NCBI GenBank assembly: GCA_963674475.2
Contig: CAXXFQ010000009.1
Span: 1 to 64,000 of the forward strand
From: CAXXFQ01 sp963674475
GTDB lineage: Bacteria; Planctomycetota; Planctomycetia; Pirellulales; Thermoguttaceae
Reading direction: 5' to 3'
Length of the DNA: 64,000 bases
Shown here piece after piece: positions 17,884 through 26,174 of this stretch. The notes under the pieces are model-generated. The model did not search any database. It had not been told where the DNA came from and saw only the letters and a program-made list of their open reading frames with translations. Numbering within the stretch: the first letter of the stretch is position 1; each line of letters starts with the position of its first letter. Made by a program: the position numbers and the translations under genes.

Positions 17884-19320
17884 ATGCATTTCGAAAGAAC
17901 GCTTTTCCTCCTCTTGATCGGCTTTGCCCTTACCATGGCAACCTGTCTCCCAAATATTGCTACCTCAGCCGCGTTCGCCGCGGAAAACGACGTCGCCAAC
18001 GGTGAGTCGAAATCGATCGACCAGTGGCTTGAGTCGGGCCATATCGGCTCGGGCGATTGGCAGATTATCAACGGTCAATTGGCGGTCGACTCGCTCGACG
18101 GCCTGGCCACCGTTTTCTTCGGCCAGCCCGAATGGCAAAACTACGAGATCACCGTCACGGCCACCTTCGACGAGGTCAAAAACCCGTCCCGATGGCTGGC
18201 GATCGCCTTCCGCGCGGGCGAAAACGGAACCGTCCCCTGGTCGCAGTTCCCGGTCCGCTTCAAAAGCAAAAGCGGAAGCGGGACCGAACTGGCCGTCTTG
18301 ACTCCCAAGGGTTGGAAAGTCCTCTCGCAGGGCAAAGCGGCCGAAGACCGGAAATTGGGCCAACCGTTTACGATGCGTCTGGTCGTCCGCGGGACCGAGG
18401 CACAAGGGTATCTCGACGGAAAGCAGACGGTCCGCTCGCCGTTCTGTCTCGACCGGGAGCGGGGCCAAGTCGGCCTGGCCGTCTCGGAAGCGAAGGCCCG
18501 GTTCGCCGATTTGAAAATTCGTCGCCTTCCCGACACCCAACCGCTTTCCGAAAAACCGGTCCAGTCGTGTGAGATCGTCGCCCACCGTGGTTTCTCAAAT
18601 CTTGCGCCGGAAAACACGATCGTCTCGGGACGCGAGGCGGTTCGGATCGGGGCCAGCGGATCGGAGTGCGACCTGTACGCCACCAAAGACGGCCATCTGG
18701 TGTTGATGCACGACCGAATGGTCAACCGGACGACCGACGGCGAAGGAAAGATCGTCGAGTTGACCTATGATCAGGTGAAAAAGCTGGACGCCGGATCGTG
18801 GAAGGACCCGAAATTTGCCGGCGAACCGGTCCCGACCCTCGAAGCGTATCTGGCCGCGATGAAAGATTCCGGCTGCGTGCCGGTGCTCGAGATCAAGATG
18901 ACCGGGATTTCGGAAAAAATCATCGACGCCGTCCGCAAGGCCGACATGGTCGACCAAGTGGCGGTGCTTGCCTTCAACACCAATGTCGTTCGCGAAATCC
19001 GTCAGCTCGAACCACGGATCCCGTGCGCCTGGCTGGCCCATAAAAAACTCGAAGGCACCGCAGCCCAGCAGGCCGATTGGATCGCCGAAGAAGCGAAAAA
19101 ATACGACACCGACCTGGTCAACCTCTACTACCCGATGGTCAGCGCGTCGATCATCGAGGAGTTGCACCAACGGGGGATCGGCGTCTGGGTCTGGACAGTC
19201 AACGATCCGCAAATAATGGAAACCCTCATGCGTTGGGGAATCGACAGCATCACGACCGACCGTCCCGACCTGGCCATCGAGATCCTCAAAAAGCATGGGG
19301 AAAAGGTCAAAGGGAAATAG
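17884..19320 (+). CDS. Exported glycerophosphodiester phosphodiesterase with N-terminal laminin-G-like domain
   Basis: The protein is 478 residues from the ATG at 17884, chosen because a signal peptide starts there (MHFERTLFLLLIGFALTM..). Residues of about 45-200 form a beta-rich domain like DUF1080/concanavalin (GQPEWQNYEITVTATF, GYLDGKQTV). The catalytic GDPD barrel starts at EIVAHRGFSNLAPENT, with ECDLYATKDGHLVLMHD and VLEIKM carrying the His, Glu and Asp metal and acid-base residues, and ends VWTVNDPQIMETLMRWGIDSITTDRPD. It would hydrolyse glycerophosphodiesters to glycerol-3-phosphate and an alcohol outside the cytoplasm. The fused sugar-binding-like domain is typical of planctomycete hydrolases. 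Confidence 0.9.
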   Translation: MHFERTLFLLLIGFALTMATCLPNIATSAAFAAENDVANGESKSIDQWLESGHIGSGDWQIINGQLAVDSLDGLATVFFGQPEWQNYEITVTATFDEVKNPSRWLAIAFRAGENGTVPWSQFPVRFKSKSGSGTELAVLTPKGWKVLSQGKAAEDRKLGQPFTMRLVVRGTEAQGYLDGKQTVRSPFCLDRERGQVGLAVSEAKARFADLKIRRLPDTQPLSEKPVQSCEIVAHRGFSNLAPENTIVSGREAVRIGASGSECDLYATKDGHLVLMHDRMVNRTTDGEGKIVELTYDQVKKLDAGSWKDPKFAGEPVPTLEAYLAAMKDSGCVPVLEIKMTGISEKIIDAVRKADMVDQVAVLAFNTNVVREIRQLEPRIPCAWLAHKKLEGTAAQQADWIAEEAKKYDTDLVNLYYPMVSASIIEELHQRGIGVWVWTVNDPQIMETLMRWGIDSITTDRPDLAIEILKKHGEKVKGK

Positions 19321-19376
19321 GGAAACGTCTCTTCCTTTTTCAACGGCCCCAACAGCCGACTCGCAATAAAATCGAT

Positions 19377-19430
19377 GCCCGTTTACTTCGACGTCAACTC
19401 GGACGTCTTCGGTAAGCGGGCCTCTTTTTT
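19377..19430 (+). terminator. Rho-independent terminator of the phosphodiesterase gene
   Basis: gcccg..gacgtc pairs with gacgtc..cgggc around aactcg, followed by cctctttttt. It lies 57 bases past the stop. Confidence 0.7.
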
Positions 19431-19643
19431 GCGCGGGGCCGTTAAGCTGTCATGGCTGGTTCGGTCGCTTTATTGCCTGTAATGACAGGTTCTTTTTCCG
19501 ATTTGACCGAATCTCGGTCCTTCTGGTTGACCGGCCGGGAAGCAAGGATCACACTGACGGTTTTACTGGGGAAAGTTTCCTTCGTCGGAATCGTGGTAAA
19601 AATCGCCCCAGTTCAAGCCGCTTCGATTTTTTGGTCTCTTGCG

Positions 19644-20972
19644 ATGAAAAAGAAAAGCACCCTTCTCCTGAGTACCGTGGTCGCCGCGTTGGGCGGTCTT
19701 TTGTTTGGTTTCGATACGGCGGTCATCTCGGGAACGACCGAGGCGCTTACGGAACTGTTTCAACTCAATGCGTGGGGCAAAGGGTTCGCCGTCTCGATCG
19801 CCCTTTGGGGCACGGTCTTCGGCGCGGTGGTCGCCAGTTGGCCGGGAGATCGGTTCGGACGTCGGGCCAGCTTGCAATGGACGGGGGTCTTTTTCTTTGT
19901 CTCGGCGCTGGGCTGTGCCGTGGCGTGGAACTTCACCTCCTTGTTGGTCTTCCGTTTTCTCGGTGGACTGGGAGTCGGAGCGGCCTCGGTCTTGGGGCCG
20001 ATGTACATTGCCGAAATCGCGCCGCCCGCCTGGCGAGGTCGTCTGGTCGGGTTCTTTCAGTTCAACGTCGTTCTGGGAATCTTGCTGGCCTTTCTGTCCA
20101 ACGCGATCGTCGGCCTTTTCGAACTCGGCGCGGTCGAATGGCGTTGGAAACTGGGAATTGAAGCGGTCCCCGCGTTATTGTTTTTCTTGGCCTTGTTCGC
20201 CGTTCCACGAAGTCCCCGTTGGTTGGCCAAAGTCGGTCGGATCGACGAGGCCCGCGTGACGCTCCAGCAAATCGGCGTCGAAGCGCCCGACGAAGAACTC
20301 GGTGCGATCGTTCGTTCGATCGACGAAGAACACGGCCGAGCGGCCGAGCCGTTGTTCCAATTCAAATACCGCGTCCCGATCCTCTTGGCAATCGGCGTGG
20401 CGATGTTCAATCAGCTTTCGGGAATCAACGGACTGCTTTACTACCTCAACGATATTTTCACCAAGGCCGGTTTCGAAAAACTGTCCGGCGACATTCGAGC
20501 GGTCATGATCGGCGCGACGAACCTGATCTTCTGCATGTTGGGGATGGCTCTTATCGATAAGTTCGGCCGGAAGGCCCTGTTGATGATCGGCTCGGTCGGC
20601 ACGACGGTCTGCTTGGCGGGGGTCGCCGCGATCTTTTTCTTGGACGCCTATCAATGGATGTTGGTCTGGCTCTTGATGGGCTATATCGCCTTCTTTTCCT
20701 TTTCACAGGGGGCGGTCATCTGGGTCTATATCAGCGAGATCTTCCCGAACCGGGTCCGCGCCAAGGGCCAATCGCTGGGCAGCTTCACCCACTGGTTCAT
20801 GTGCGCGATTGTCGCGTGGACGTTCCCGATGCTGGCCGAGCAGTCGGGCGGCTATCCGTTTGTGTTTTTCGCGGCAATGATGGCGTTGCAGTTCTTTGTC
20901 GTGATGTTCTTCTTCCCGGAGACGAAGAACGTTTCGTTGGAAGAAATGCAAGAGAAACTGGGCATCGACTAG
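19644..20972 (+). CDS. Sugar porter family MFS transporter
   Basis: The protein is 442 residues from the ATG at 19644, where helix 1 begins (MKKKSTLLLSTVVAALGGLLFGFDTAVISG). The open frame extends upstream but without transporter features. Twelve helices are seen. Signatures: GDRFGRRASLQW and IDKFGRKALLM in the 2-3 and 8-9 loops, PRSPRWL after helix 6, NQLSGINGLLYYLNDIF in helix 7, and a FPETKNVSLEEMQEKL end. This is the GLUT/XylE family, importing a hexose or pentose, probably with H+. A xylA gene lies 40 kb away, so xylose is possible but unproven. No clear ribosome site is visible. Confidence 0.88.
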   Translation: MKKKSTLLLSTVVAALGGLLFGFDTAVISGTTEALTELFQLNAWGKGFAVSIALWGTVFGAVVASWPGDRFGRRASLQWTGVFFFVSALGCAVAWNFTSLLVFRFLGGLGVGAASVLGPMYIAEIAPPAWRGRLVGFFQFNVVLGILLAFLSNAIVGLFELGAVEWRWKLGIEAVPALLFFLALFAVPRSPRWLAKVGRIDEARVTLQQIGVEAPDEELGAIVRSIDEEHGRAAEPLFQFKYRVPILLAIGVAMFNQLSGINGLLYYLNDIFTKAGFEKLSGDIRAVMIGATNLIFCMLGMALIDKFGRKALLMIGSVGTTVCLAGVAAIFFLDAYQWMLVWLLMGYIAFFSFSQGAVIWVYISEIFPNRVRAKGQSLGSFTHWFMCAIVAWTFPMLAEQSGGYPFVFFAAMMALQFFVVMFFFPETKNVSLEEMQEKLGID

Positions 20973-21028
20973 AAAAAAAGAAACAACAACAAAAAGAAGC
21001 AATCCCGGCGGCTAGGAGCCGCGGCCGG

Positions 21029-21224
21029 ACCGGCGTTACCACGCCACCTTGCAAATCCGCACCCGTTGGGAGCGGGCAAGTGCTAACGGTGCGGTAGCAC
21101 CTACAAAGAAGTTTTTGAGGGGAGAGTTTGAGAGGGGACAATTTCCAAAATGTCCCCTCTCATTCTATAAAAACTGGTGACGGCAACGCCGTCACTCCTT
21201 TTACACCGGCGTTACCACGCCACC
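21029..21224 (+). repeat. Solitary hairpin-array repeat bounded by a 20-bp direct repeat
   Basis: Downstream of the MFS gene: hairpin gtgcta/tagcac (21080-21100), then agtttttgagg, an exact 10-bp stem agaggggaca/tgtcccctct (21131-21140 with 21151-21160), then gtgacggc/gccgtcac (21177-21195). The whole is flanked by identical 20-base repeats at 21029-21048 and 21205-21224, which themselves form ggcgt/acgcc hairpins. This is a single, unpaired member of the family found in pairs at 52.7-62 kb. Confidence 0.75.
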
Positions 21225-21314
21225 GACTAAACCCGCTCCGGGCAGATCGCCGGCTTTTTCCTTTATTTCCATCAAACGACGATCGGTTCTCAATCGAACG
21301 ATATTTTTCGGAAC

Positions 21315-22586
21315 TTAGAAGGCCGAAAGCCCGGCTTGGTAGGGCCAGTAGGCTCTTCGGGTGCCGCCGAAGCGGAGCTCCATGCCGAAGGTGATCGACA
21401 GGTTGCTTCCGGCGGTCATCTCGCGGTAGCCGGTGATAAACTGGTTGGCCAGTTCCAATCGCCAGGCGAGCCGATCGTTATGGCGGTATTTCAGACCGAT
21501 CCCAAGCGGCATCGAAAAGACATTACGCACCCGCACCTCGCCGAGCCGATCTTGGAATTTGACCCGGGTCCCGCCAAGTCCCAGAAGGCCGTACGGGCGC
21601 CATCGCGAATCGCCCCACGGATAGTAGACGAAGTTCAGATCGTAAAACTGATAGCTGGCGTTGCGCGTTTTATCGTAGCGGTCCCAGGCCGAATCGCTGG
21701 AGGTGAGGCCGTATTGTTGGTCCCGTTGATGGCTCGCGTCGATCGCCGCCTGAGAGTCCCATTGGGGCAAGCTGGCCATTCCATAACGGAACTCGACGCC
21801 CCAATAATGGTCGTAATCCCAGGTCAGCCGGAACCCGCCGGTGTAGCCGAAACCGGTGCCGGTCCAGTCGGTCATCAGTGGGCTGCCGAGCATCCCGCCC
21901 ATGTACCATCCGAAGGCCAGCGGCCGATTTCGCCAACTCTCTTGGACCAACGGTTCGCCAAAACCCTGATGACTCCCGCCGTGGGTGCTCCACGGGGCGA
22001 ACGGGGAGCCGGGCCAGCGAAACAGATTCCGCCAAGCCGCTTGATTCCAAGAGAGGCCGGTGAAGACGTTTATTGACGGAGGGGAAACCCCATCCGAAGC
22101 CGGAGTGGAAAACGGCTCTTGGTTTGACTGGAGGTGGTGGTTCGGCTGGAAGGCCGTTTGGCCGGGGACTGGGGCATAATCTGCCGGGGCATAATTTGCC
22201 GGGGCGATCGGGGATTGGTCAGCCACAAATCGGACCGACTCGGCGCGGCCGGTAAACAGTCGTGGGATCGGTTGCGCCTCGCGTCCCTTGAGATCGTCCA
22301 GAAGATTGACCTCGGCACTCGGTGCGACAAGCATGGAAGGAAGAAGGTACGGCTGCTCGACCGGTCGGCTTTGCGAAGCCGGTTTTTCGTGAGCCGCGTT
22401 TTTTGCTCGCGCCGGTTCGTTATGGCGATATTCCCCCGGAAGTAACGAGGGCCGATCTTCCGAAATCTCGCTTGCCAGGGCGGCAGCCGTCAGCGCGAAA
22501 AACACCCCCGTCACGAAAAGGAAAAGCCGTTTCCTTTTCGCCCGAGCAAGAGGCACGCGCGAGGTGAACCGGGCGAATCGAGGCAT
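21315..22586 (-). CDS. Outer-membrane beta-barrel protein
   Basis: The protein is 423 residues if started at the ATG at 22586, just before a signal segment (KRKRLFLFVTGVFFALTAAALA). Upstream in-frame codons look non-coding. The first half is Pro/Ala-rich and low in structure. From about residue 220 alternating aromatic strands appear (FGWYMGGMLGSP, GYTGGFRLTWDYDHYWGVEFRYG, YQFYDLNFVYYPW, YGLLGLGG, MPLGIGLKYRHNDRLAWRLELANQFI, SITFGMELRFGG), the pattern of an 8-stranded OmpA/OmpW-like barrel. Function unknown; it could be a structural or pore protein. No ribosome site is apparent. Confidence 0.7.
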   Translation of the reverse strand: MPRFARFTSRVPLARAKRKRLFLFVTGVFFALTAAALASEISEDRPSLLPGEYRHNEPARAKNAAHEKPASQSRPVEQPYLLPSMLVAPSAEVNLLDDLKGREAQPIPRLFTGRAESVRFVADQSPIAPANYAPADYAPVPGQTAFQPNHHLQSNQEPFSTPASDGVSPPSINVFTGLSWNQAAWRNLFRWPGSPFAPWSTHGGSHQGFGEPLVQESWRNRPLAFGWYMGGMLGSPLMTDWTGTGFGYTGGFRLTWDYDHYWGVEFRYGMASLPQWDSQAAIDASHQRDQQYGLTSSDSAWDRYDKTRNASYQFYDLNFVYYPWGDSRWRPYGLLGLGGTRVKFQDRLGEVRVRNVFSMPLGIGLKYRHNDRLAWRLELANQFITGYREMTAGSNLSITFGMELRFGGTRRAYWPYQAGLSAF

Positions 22587-22886
22587 AAATCGTTGGGAAA
22601 ATCGGCTAAAACTAGGGGGAATGGCAAAGTCGGTAAAAACAGGGCAAATCTTCTTGCCTAATATAAATGGTTTGCCTGCGAGACTATCCGACGACGAAAT
22701 CGCGGGCGAAAACGTCGGCACTTGGCCCTTCTTTGGAAAAAGCCAAGCTCGGCGCAGGGCAAACCATACCTATTTGGGCGGGGTGGATTATGGGGATTTG
22801 GCCCTCGTGTGTCAACGCCGATTCTCGGCAACATCCGGCGATTCGAGGGCGACAATAAATACCAGAGCAGGTTCAAGAAAGTGAAA

Positions 22887-22928
22887 AAACCGAGGTCGCC
22901 GTCGCGGTGGTGCGGGCGGCCTCGGTTT
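22887..22928 (-). terminator. Terminator downstream of glgC
   Basis: On the minus strand a stem of about 12-14 bp (aaaccgagg.. / ..cctcggttt, closing on a GC-rich inner stem) is followed by ttttttcac. It lies about 120 bases past the glgC stop, before the barrel gene. A second perfect 7-bp hairpin (gggaaac/gtttccc) is at 22988-23006. Confidence 0.75.
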
Positions 22929-23049
22929 CGGGAGAAAGGGAATGTGGTAAACGGGGATGGCGGCCTGTCTCAAAACCAGATTGCTAAGGGAAACAGGCGG
23001 TTTCCCGTTTGGATGTCGGTTTTTTTGGCAAAGGAATTAGGCGAGCGGA

Positions 23050-24318
23050 TCAGGTCGCGACTTCGAAGATCTCAGTCCGCTCGCTCTCCGCTAAAAAATG
23101 TTCGACCCCGTCAGTCTTGGCAATAACCGTGATCCCTTGATCAGAGACCGTGAAGCCACGACGTCGATCGAGCTCATGATCATAGCCGATCTCGAATCCG
23201 GCCGGAATATGGACCCCTTTGTCGATGATCGCCCGACGCACTTTGGCATGGCGGCCGATATCGACCCGATCGAAAAGGATCGATTCGTCAACCTGGGCAT
23301 AGCTGTTGACCCGGGTTTCCTGACCCAAGATCGAGCTACGGACCTGACCGCCGGAGATAATCGAGCCGTTGCAGACGATACTGTCCATGGCGTAGCCGCG
23401 ACGGTTTTCTTCAGCAAAGACGAACTTCGGCGGCGGGATGTTCGGGAGGTACGTTCTCAGCGGCCACTGATCGTCGTAGATATTCAACAGCGGATCGACG
23501 TCGATCAGATCCATGTTGGCCTCGAAGTAAGCGTCGATCGTGCCGACGTCGCGCCAGTAGGCGTCGTGTTTTCGGTTTTCGTCAAGGAACGGATGGGCGA
23601 AGACCCGATGCGTCTTGATTATCGACGGGATGACGTCGCCACCGAAATCATGGCGACTGCCCTGTCGGGTCGCGTCTTGGCAGAGCTGTTCGAAAAGAAA
23701 CCGGGAATTGAAGATGTAAATCCCCATCGAGGCGTAACAGTGGCCCGGCTCGTCCAGCATCGGTTTGGGGTTATCCGGCTTTTCTTCGAACCCGACGACT
23801 TGCGTTTCGGAGTCGATCTCCATGACGCCAAACCGGTTCCGCGCCTCGGGAATCGGGACTCGAAGGACCCCGATGGTCAAGTCGGCGTTTTTCTGGATGT
23901 GCGACTCGACCATCTTGCGATAGTTCATCTTGTAAATATGGTCGCCTGCCAAGATCACCGTGTACTTGGGGCGTTCCTTTTCTATCGTATAGATATTCTG
24001 GTAAACGGCGTCGGCCGTGCCGCGATACCAGCTTTCGTCGATACGTTGCTGGGGAGGAACGACGTCGACGAACTCGCCCAACTCACGACAAAAGACCCCT
24101 TGCCAACCGAGGTTGATATGCCGGGTCAAACTGTCAGCCTTGTACTGGGTGAGCACCTGGATCTTTCGAATGCCGCTATTGAGGCAGTTTGAAAGGGTAA
24201 AGTCAACGATCCGGTAGGCCCCGCCGAAAGGAACGGCCGGTTTGGCCCGATCTCGAGTCAGCGGCTCGAGACGCGACCCTTTTCCGCCGGCCAGAATAAC
24301 TGCCAACACGTCTTTCAT
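23050..24318 (-). CDS. glgC: Glucose-1-phosphate adenylyltransferase
   Basis: The protein is 422 residues, the normal length. It makes ADP-glucose from glucose-1-phosphate and ATP, the committed step of glycogen synthesis. VLAVILAGGKGSRLEPLTRDRAKPAVPFGG is the nucleotide-binding signature. AGDHIYKMNY, FGVMEID, VGFEEKP and the C-terminal left-handed helix (GGQVRSSILGQETRVNSYAQVDESILFDRVDIGRHAKVRRAIIDKGV) are all present. TAGGAGA precedes the ATG. Other glycogen genes are not in the window. Its 1.1-kb upstream region contains the hairpin chain described separately. Confidence 0.97.
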   Translation of the reverse strand: MKDVLAVILAGGKGSRLEPLTRDRAKPAVPFGGAYRIVDFTLSNCLNSGIRKIQVLTQYKADSLTRHINLGWQGVFCRELGEFVDVVPPQQRIDESWYRGTADAVYQNIYTIEKERPKYTVILAGDHIYKMNYRKMVESHIQKNADLTIGVLRVPIPEARNRFGVMEIDSETQVVGFEEKPDNPKPMLDEPGHCYASMGIYIFNSRFLFEQLCQDATRQGSRHDFGGDVIPSIIKTHRVFAHPFLDENRKHDAYWRDVGTIDAYFEANMDLIDVDPLLNIYDDQWPLRTYLPNIPPPKFVFAEENRRGYAMDSIVCNGSIISGGQVRSSILGQETRVNSYAQVDESILFDRVDIGRHAKVRRAIIDKGVHIPAGFEIGYDHELDRRRGFTVSDQGITVIAKTDGVEHFLAESERTEIFEVAT

Positions 24319-24794
24319 AACAGTATTTCTCCTACCCCCGATTAAATATTTTTGTATGCGGTCGCTTTCGTCGGGTGTGATTTTACCAAAGCTTCTTTGA
24401 GATCAGAAAGAATCGACCTCATGAAATGACCTTTTGGTGTCAAAACGTCCTTGCTCAAGACTTCCCGATAGTTTTTAACATCGGCCACTTACGGACAACC
24501 ATAGAGGAGAAGCAACGTAAAAGTCAACCAATTCCTATACAGCCTTCCAGATACTCGCATATTCCCCATACTTCCGAAAGGATCGAATAAAGAGGGGGTC
24601 GTTACAGCTGCTAGAACCAAACCGAGTCGGAGAAAAGAAAAGATTGTCGTTTGGGGGTGCGTGGTAGAAACTCAAGATTCCGTTCTCGAAAATACCCCGA
24701 AATGACTAGATAATTTTTTTAAAAAAGTTTCCAGACGGGCCGCACCCGGGAAGAAAGGGTGTTTCATTTTGATACACGTGTTCAATTTTGCTGT

Positions 24795-25330
24795 ATCAAA
24801 ATAAAACAGGCGAGTTGGGGGGGGTGTTGAACTAGTCCCCAACTCGCCTGTTATGAACGGAAGTAAAACTTACCGTTCGCCGTGCGTTGCCTCTTCTCAG
24901 GTGGCTTTAAAAAGGAACCGCTTTTCCACCCTTGGTTGCCTCTTCCAGGTGAATAAAATCCTTTTTAAAGCCTTCGCTTCTTCTCTGTTGACGTAAAAGA
25001 AACTCTTTTCCAGCCTTGCGTTGCCTCTTCTCGGGCAGGAAAAACCTCTTTTACGCCTTTGCCTCTCCCCGTTCCTCGCGTTCTCTGTTCCTCAGATTCC
25101 ACGCGAAACGAAAGTTTCAGCGGTGTTGCCTCTTAGTCAAGCAGTGCTTCTTCGTAATCCCGGCCCCAGTACAGATTGTTGCCTCTTCTCTGTTCCGATT
25201 CGGCGACTCGGAAGACCGAGTCGCCGAACCGTCTGGGGGGGTGAGTTTGTGCCTTGAGCAAGCACGCCCTTTCTATATGCAAAGGGTGTGCCAAAAGTCG
25301 AAGTGGCCGAGATGAAAATTTTTCATCTTT
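24795..25330 (-). ncRNA. Putative multi-hairpin RNA with a repeated loop motif
   Basis: No protein gene is seen between glgC and the thioredoxin gene, but the stretch is packed with inverted repeats. From high to low coordinate: 25310-25328 (9-bp palindrome); 25260-25290 (11 bp with one wobble); 25199-25228 (perfect 13 bp, 4-base loop); a 9-bp stem 24992-25000 with 25047-25055; a perfect 14-bp stem 24903-24916 with 24959-24972; and smaller ones. The 8-mer ttgcctct (agaggcaa on the minus strand) occurs exactly six times, at 24887, 24936, 25021, 25059, 25126 and 25179. At least three copies sit in the loop of a small hairpin. The minus strand is chosen because the chain ends there in a perfect 16-bp hairpin plus U-rich tract. 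No RNA family I know matches. The 5' end is uncertain. Confidence 0.55.
24802..24852 (-). terminator. Perfect 16-bp terminator hairpin at the end of the hairpin chain
   Basis: aacaggcgagttgggg at 24805-24820 pairs exactly with 24837-24852 across 16 bases. On the minus strand the stem is followed by ttattttgata, giving a U-rich tract; the plus strand has none. A further 10-bp inverted repeat (ttttgataca / tgtatcaaaa, 24767-24801) overlaps that tract. Confidence 0.7.
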
Positions 25331-25422
25331 CCGTTGAGCCGGCCAGGTCGAAGAATATTTTAAGGACCAATCTAAAATAGGTATGCAGACACCCCCCCAC
25401 CCTCCTTTTGTAAGAAAGCCTC

Positions 25423-26046
25423 ATGAGCCGGATTCAAAAACCACGCTCCCTTTCCAGTGGCCTTGTCCTATTCCTCCTCTTTTGCGCCTTCGTTATGGTT
25501 ATCCGCCTCGGATTCCTTGGAATGGAGCAGGATCGTATGAGTCGATCCTACGAGCCGGACAAGGCGTTTCGCGTTGACCAGCCGTTTGAGCTCATCCCGC
25601 TGACCGAGCGGGCCGCCGCGGTCTGGTCGCCGGAACTTCGCGGCAAGGTGATCCTTTTGAAATTTTGGGCCACCTGGTGCCCCCCTTGTCGGGCCAGTTT
25701 GCCCCATCTCGAAAAACTCCTCGCTGATCTGGAAGCCGACCGGGAGGCCGATCAGACCGCTTTTGCCTTTCTCCCGATCGCTTGCGACGAGGGGACTCTC
25801 GACCAAGTCAGACCGCTGGTTCAAGACACGCTTCGGTCGCTTGGCGTCGCGTTGCCCGTCTACGACGATCCCGACGGCCGACTCGCCGGACTTTTGCAGC
25901 GAGGCGGTATTCGGGTCGACCGCCTTCCGACCACGGTCCTTTTGGACCGACAAGGACGGGTCCGCCAGATCTGGTTTGGGTTCGACCCCCGACGGGAGGA
26001 AAAGATGAAACAGCGCATCCGTCAACTGCTCAACGAGCCGTCTTAA
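25423..26046 (+). CDS. Membrane-anchored TlpA-like thioredoxin
   Basis: The protein is 207 residues. An N-terminal helix (GLVLFLLFCAFVMVIRLGFLG) anchors or exports it. The thioredoxin fold follows, with KVILLKFWATWCPPCRASLPHLEKLL (catalytic Cys-Pro-Pro-Cys, typical of TlpA/ResA), then GIRVDRLPTTVLLDRQGRV with the cis-proline. Such proteins reduce disulphides outside the cytoplasm, often for cytochrome c maturation. AAGAAAG precedes the ATG. It stands alone between the hairpin chain and the polysaccharide cluster. Confidence 0.88.
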   Translation: MSRIQKPRSLSSGLVLFLLFCAFVMVIRLGFLGMEQDRMSRSYEPDKAFRVDQPFELIPLTERAAAVWSPELRGKVILLKFWATWCPPCRASLPHLEKLLADLEADREADQTAFAFLPIACDEGTLDQVRPLVQDTLRSLGVALPVYDDPDGRLAGLLQRGGIRVDRLPTTVLLDRQGRVRQIWFGFDPRREEKMKQRIRQLLNEPS

Positions 26047-26088
26047 ATCGCCTGTTGAAAAAGGCCATTTTGGTTTTCGTGGTGACTG

Positions 26089-26133
26089 AAAAAAAGAAGG
26101 GGAAACTTCATTTAGAAGCTTCCCCCCCCCCCC
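26089..26133 (-). terminator. Terminator of the wecB cluster
   Basis: ggggaaacttc / gaagcttcccc (one mismatch) closes a 5-base loop. On the minus strand it is followed by ttctttttttc. It lies about 45 bases past the wecB stop. The run of ten C at 26124-26133 is part of the arm. Confidence 0.7.
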
Positions 26134-26174
26134 TTATCACGTTACCGGCTTAGCTTGTGGCCTGCGTTTTTCTT

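Noticed and set aside
24884..25190. A CRISPR array, because of the repeated ttgcctct motif
   Set aside because: The repeat unit is too short and irregularly spaced (about 40 to 85 bases), and no cas genes are near.
25016..25315. Short plus-strand frames within the hairpin chain
   Set aside because: They coincide with inverted repeats and the repeated 8-mer, have no ribosome site and no domain.
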